DNA of 16,019 bases from an uncultured Ellagibacter sp. (GTDB lineage Bacteria; Actinomycetota; Coriobacteriia; Coriobacteriales; Eggerthellaceae). Positions within the stretch are counted from its first letter, which is position 1. Each line of letters starts with the position of its first letter. The DNA is taken from NCBI RefSeq assembly GCF_934636505.1, contig NZ_CAKUAL010000050.1:1-16019 (forward strand). The letters are read 5' to 3'. The translations under genes were made by a program, and so were the position numbers. Of the stretch, positions 14,182-16,019 are shown one piece after another. The notes under the pieces were generated by a model. It saw only the letters and a program-made list of their open reading frames with translations, was not told the DNA's origin and searched no databases.

Positions 14182-14973
14182 ATGACCGTCGTCGATGCCC
14201 ACGTTCACGTATATCCTGAGAAAATCGCGCTCCGCGCCGCTGAAAGCGTGGGCGACTTCTACCAGTACCCCATGTTCAAGGAGGGGTCCATCCCCGCAAT
14301 GCTCGCCGCTGTGGAGGGCTCGCCCATCACGCATCACATCATCTATTCGGTTGCGACGAAACCCTCCAACGTTGAGTCCATCAACGACTTCATCGCGGCA
14401 GAGTGCAAAAAACACCCCAACTTCGTCGGCTTCATGGCGATGCATCAGGACTATCCCAATCCGGAGGCCGAAATCGAACGTGCGATTGGCCTGGGACTTC
14501 GAGGGATGAAGCTCCATCCCGACACGCAGAAGGTGAACATGGACGACGATCGGCTCATGCGCATCTACGAGCTGATCGAGGGCCGCATGCCGCTCGTCAT
14601 GCACTGCGGCGACTACCGAACCGATTTCTCTCACCCGCGCCGAATGAAGCGCATCCTGCACGAGTTCCCGAACCTCGTCGTTGACGCGGCGCACTTCGGC
14701 GGCTGGTCGGTGTTCGACCTGGCCGTCGAGTATCTGGAAAACGAAAACTGCTTCCTCGACATGTCGAGCTCGCAGAAGTTTCTGGGGCGTCGCCGCACGC
14801 GGGAGCTCTGCGAAATCTACGGCGCCGACCGCATCCTGTTCGGGTCGGACTTCCCCATGTGGGACCCCTCAGAAGAGTTCGAGATGTTCGAGTCACTCGA
14901 CTTCCCCAAAGCCGATTTCGAGAAGATGACCTGGCATAACGCCGAGCGATTCATCGGGACGGACATTCGCTAG
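14182..14973 (+). CDS. Amidohydrolase family protein (Amidohydro_2, metal-dependent TIM barrel)
   Basis: A 263-residue cytoplasmic hydrolase or decarboxylase of the amidohydrolase superfamily (PF04909-like). It starts almost at the metal-binding motif, DAHVHV with H7 and H9. Further likely ligands are K110/H112 in GMKLHPD, H141 in MHCGD, H171 in AAHFGG and D223 in GSDFP. The spacing is typical of the ACMSD/TIM-barrel branch, so the substrate could be a carboxylated ring, lactone or amide; it cannot be named from sequence. The start lies 17 bp after the giant activase stop with only a weak purine stretch (AGAAAGAAG) as ribosome binding site, so it is probably the last gene of the operon. No terminator with a T-run follows on the plus strand; a 13-bp stem at 14998-15033 may serve. 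Confidence 0.9.
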   Translation: MTVVDAHVHVYPEKIALRAAESVGDFYQYPMFKEGSIPAMLAAVEGSPITHHIIYSVATKPSNVESINDFIAAECKKHPNFVGFMAMHQDYPNPEAEIERAIGLGLRGMKLHPDTQKVNMDDDRLMRIYELIEGRMPLVMHCGDYRTDFSHPRRMKRILHEFPNLVVDAAHFGGWSVFDLAVEYLENENCFLDMSSSQKFLGRRRTRELCEIYGADRILFGSDFPMWDPSEEFEMFESLDFPKADFEKMTWHNAERFIGTDIR

Positions 14974-14997
14974 AAACCTTTAGGGGCCAGGCTATCA

Positions 14998-15033
14998 CAT
15001 TCTCGCTGCCACAAAAAAGCGGCGGCGAGAATG
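14998..15033 (+). terminator. Hairpin downstream of the activase/amidohydrolase operon
   Basis: CATTCTCGCTGCC (14998-15010) pairs with GGCGGCGAGAATG (15021-15033), 13 bp with one T:G pair and a 10-base A-rich loop. No plus-strand T-run follows, so termination here is uncertain. It overlaps, and would compete with, the minus-strand terminator of the convergent gene. Confidence 0.4.
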
Positions 15034-15047
15034 CTCCCACCGCCGCC
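15013..15047 (-). terminator. Intrinsic terminator of the CBS-domain gene
   Basis: GGCGGCG (15021-15027) and CGCCGCC (15041-15047) form a GC stem 10 bases past the stop codon of the minus-strand gene. Two bases later come six T on the minus strand (15013-15018). Confidence 0.8.
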
Positions 15048-15057
15048 AACACACAGG

Positions 15058-16019
15058 CTATTCCTCGTCGTCCTCGCGAGGAATCTGCTCCACGCGCACG
15101 AGAATCTTGTCGACGCGGTGACGGTCCATGTCGACCACCGTGAACGTCGCCTTCGCGTCGCGCCCCGTAAAGGCCACCGTGTCCCCCTCCTCGGGGATGC
15201 GGTCGAACGCAGCGAGCAAAATGCCTGCCGCCGTTTCGCATTCGTTCGCTTCCTCGGGAAGAAAGCCGAGCAGATCCTCCAGGTCATCGATGGAAAGCGA
15301 GCCGTCGATCAAGTAGCGGCCGTCGCCTTTCTTCACGATCTCGTCGGCCAAGCCGTGGCTGTACTCGTCGTCGACGCGTCCCACGATCTGCTCCATGATG
15401 TCGCTCATCGTGACGATGCCCGCCGTGCCGCCATGCTCGTCCACGACCACGGCGATCTTGGTATGGCGGCGCTGCAGCAGCTGCAAGAGCTTCGCAATGG
15501 GGATGCTCTCGGGTACTGCGTACAGCTCGCGGATGGGCAGATCCTCCATCGAAGCGTCGGCGTCCATCATGAACAGGTCTTTCACGTGAACGAACCCGAC
15601 CAGGTGGTCCTTGCTCCCCTGGCACACCGGATAGCGCGTGTACTTGTAGCGTTCGGCAAGCTCGCGGTTCTCTTGAAGCGAGTCCTCCATGTCGAGGCAG
15701 GTCAGCTCGATGCGCGGCGTCATGATTGCCTCGGCGTCCTTGTCGCCCAAATCGAAGATGTTGTCGACGTACTCGTTTTGCTCAGGCTCGATAAGCCCGC
15801 TTTCCGTGGACTCGTCGATGAGCAGCTTGATCTCCTCGCCTGTGTACACATCGTGCTCGTTGGCCGGATCGTGCCCGGTCAAACGCACGACACCGTTGGT
15901 AATGCCGTTGAACAGCAGCATAATCGGGTAGGTGATGCGGTAGAACCACAGAAGCGGGGTCGCCGTCATGAGCGCATAGCGCTCCGTCGCGAAGATGGCG
16001 AACGATTTGGGGATGAGCT
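15058..16019 (-). CDS. CBS-domain membrane protein, HlyC/CorC (CNNM-type) family, 5' incomplete
   Basis: The frame runs without a stop into the window's right edge, so the N-terminus (usually the DUF21 transmembrane domain) is missing. The visible part begins in the typical end of that domain (LIPKSFAIFATERYAL, then the hydrophobic FYRITYPIMLLFNGI). It continues with the TGEEIKLLIDESTESGLIEPEQ linker. Next is a pair of CBS domains, entered by IMTPRIELTCLD, with RYPVCQGSKDHLVGFVHVKD in the first and VVVDEHGGTAGIVTMSDIME in the second. The C-terminal CorC_HlyC domain (LIDGSLSIDDL, then ECETAAGILL) ends in an acidic tail. These proteins are linked to Mg2+/Co2+ handling, and CBS pairs bind adenosine nucleotides; the 'hemolysin' name is historical. 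The ATG at 15967-15969 is internal. It converges on the amidohydrolase gene. Confidence 0.93.
   Translation of the reverse strand, partial: LIPKSFAIFATERYALMTATPLLWFYRITYPIMLLFNGITNGVVRLTGHDPANEHDVYTGEEIKLLIDESTESGLIEPEQNEYVDNIFDLGDKDAEAIMTPRIELTCLDMEDSLQENRELAERYKYTRYPVCQGSKDHLVGFVHVKDLFMMDADASMEDLPIRELYAVPESIPIAKLLQLLQRRHTKIAVVVDEHGGTAGIVTMSDIMEQIVGRVDDEYSHGLADEIVKKGDGRYLIDGSLSIDDLEDLLGFLPEEANECETAAGILLAAFDRIPEEGDTVAFTGRDAKATFTVVDMDRHRVDKILVRVEQIPREDDEE

Noticed and set aside
13682..14183. Gly/Ser/Arg-rich open frames opposite the Ala-rich tail
   Set aside because: They are antisense translations of repetitive Ala codons. The plus-strand tail is continuous with a recognised protein.

Overview
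The window looks like a chromosomal segment of a fairly GC-rich Gram-positive anaerobe, most likely a Coriobacteriia (Eggerthellaceae-like) actinobacterium. Three things point there: a giant fused 2-hydroxyacyl-CoA dehydratase activase typical of strict anaerobes, a T-box leader, and remnants resembling ISLre2 and IS30 transposases. The taxon is an inference from gene content, not a database match.

Layout. Positions 1-3600 are an accessory stretch: a small MGMT/ATL-like DNA-repair protein (332-640), about 860 bases with little coding support but a MITE-like inverted-repeat pair (963-1112), a minus-strand ATPase with a C-terminal nuclease-like domain (1498-2919) whose promoter sits in a 45-bp near-perfect palindrome, and a decayed ISLre2-type transposase tail (3058-3452). 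Positions 3560-5505 form one regulated unit: promoter, a T-box leader with a likely Trp specifier codon and terminator, and a stand-alone trpB2-type tryptophan synthase beta chain. There is no trpA nearby, so the unit reads as indole salvage controlled by uncharged tRNA-Trp.

Positions 5547-8124 are the most unusual part. An 87-bp perfect direct repeat, containing the 3' part of an initiator tRNA-Met gene plus its terminator, flanks about 2.4 kb. The right copy belongs to the intact minus-strand tRNA (8079-8156) and the left copy is an orphan 3' part, as expected of an element integrated in a tRNA gene. The cargo is decayed: an IS30-like transposase N-terminus joined in frame to an unrelated tail, and a Schlafen/AlbA_2-type ATP-binding gene with two homopolymer frameshifts. 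Sets of 10-11-bp iteron-like repeats lie on both sides of that gene. No integrase is present.

Positions 8327-14973 are a plus-strand operon: a five-helix membrane protein of the CmpB/'ABC transporter type IV' family, overlapping by 4 bp a 1674-residue protein made of two BcrAD/BadFG-type ATPase domains, a Cys-rich DUF2229-like domain and a further C-terminal dehydratase-related domain, with a long alanine-rich tail, then after a 17-bp gap a metal-dependent amidohydrolase. A convergent minus-strand CBS-domain membrane protein of the HlyC/CorC family (15058 to the window end, 5' incomplete) closes the window with its own intrinsic terminator.
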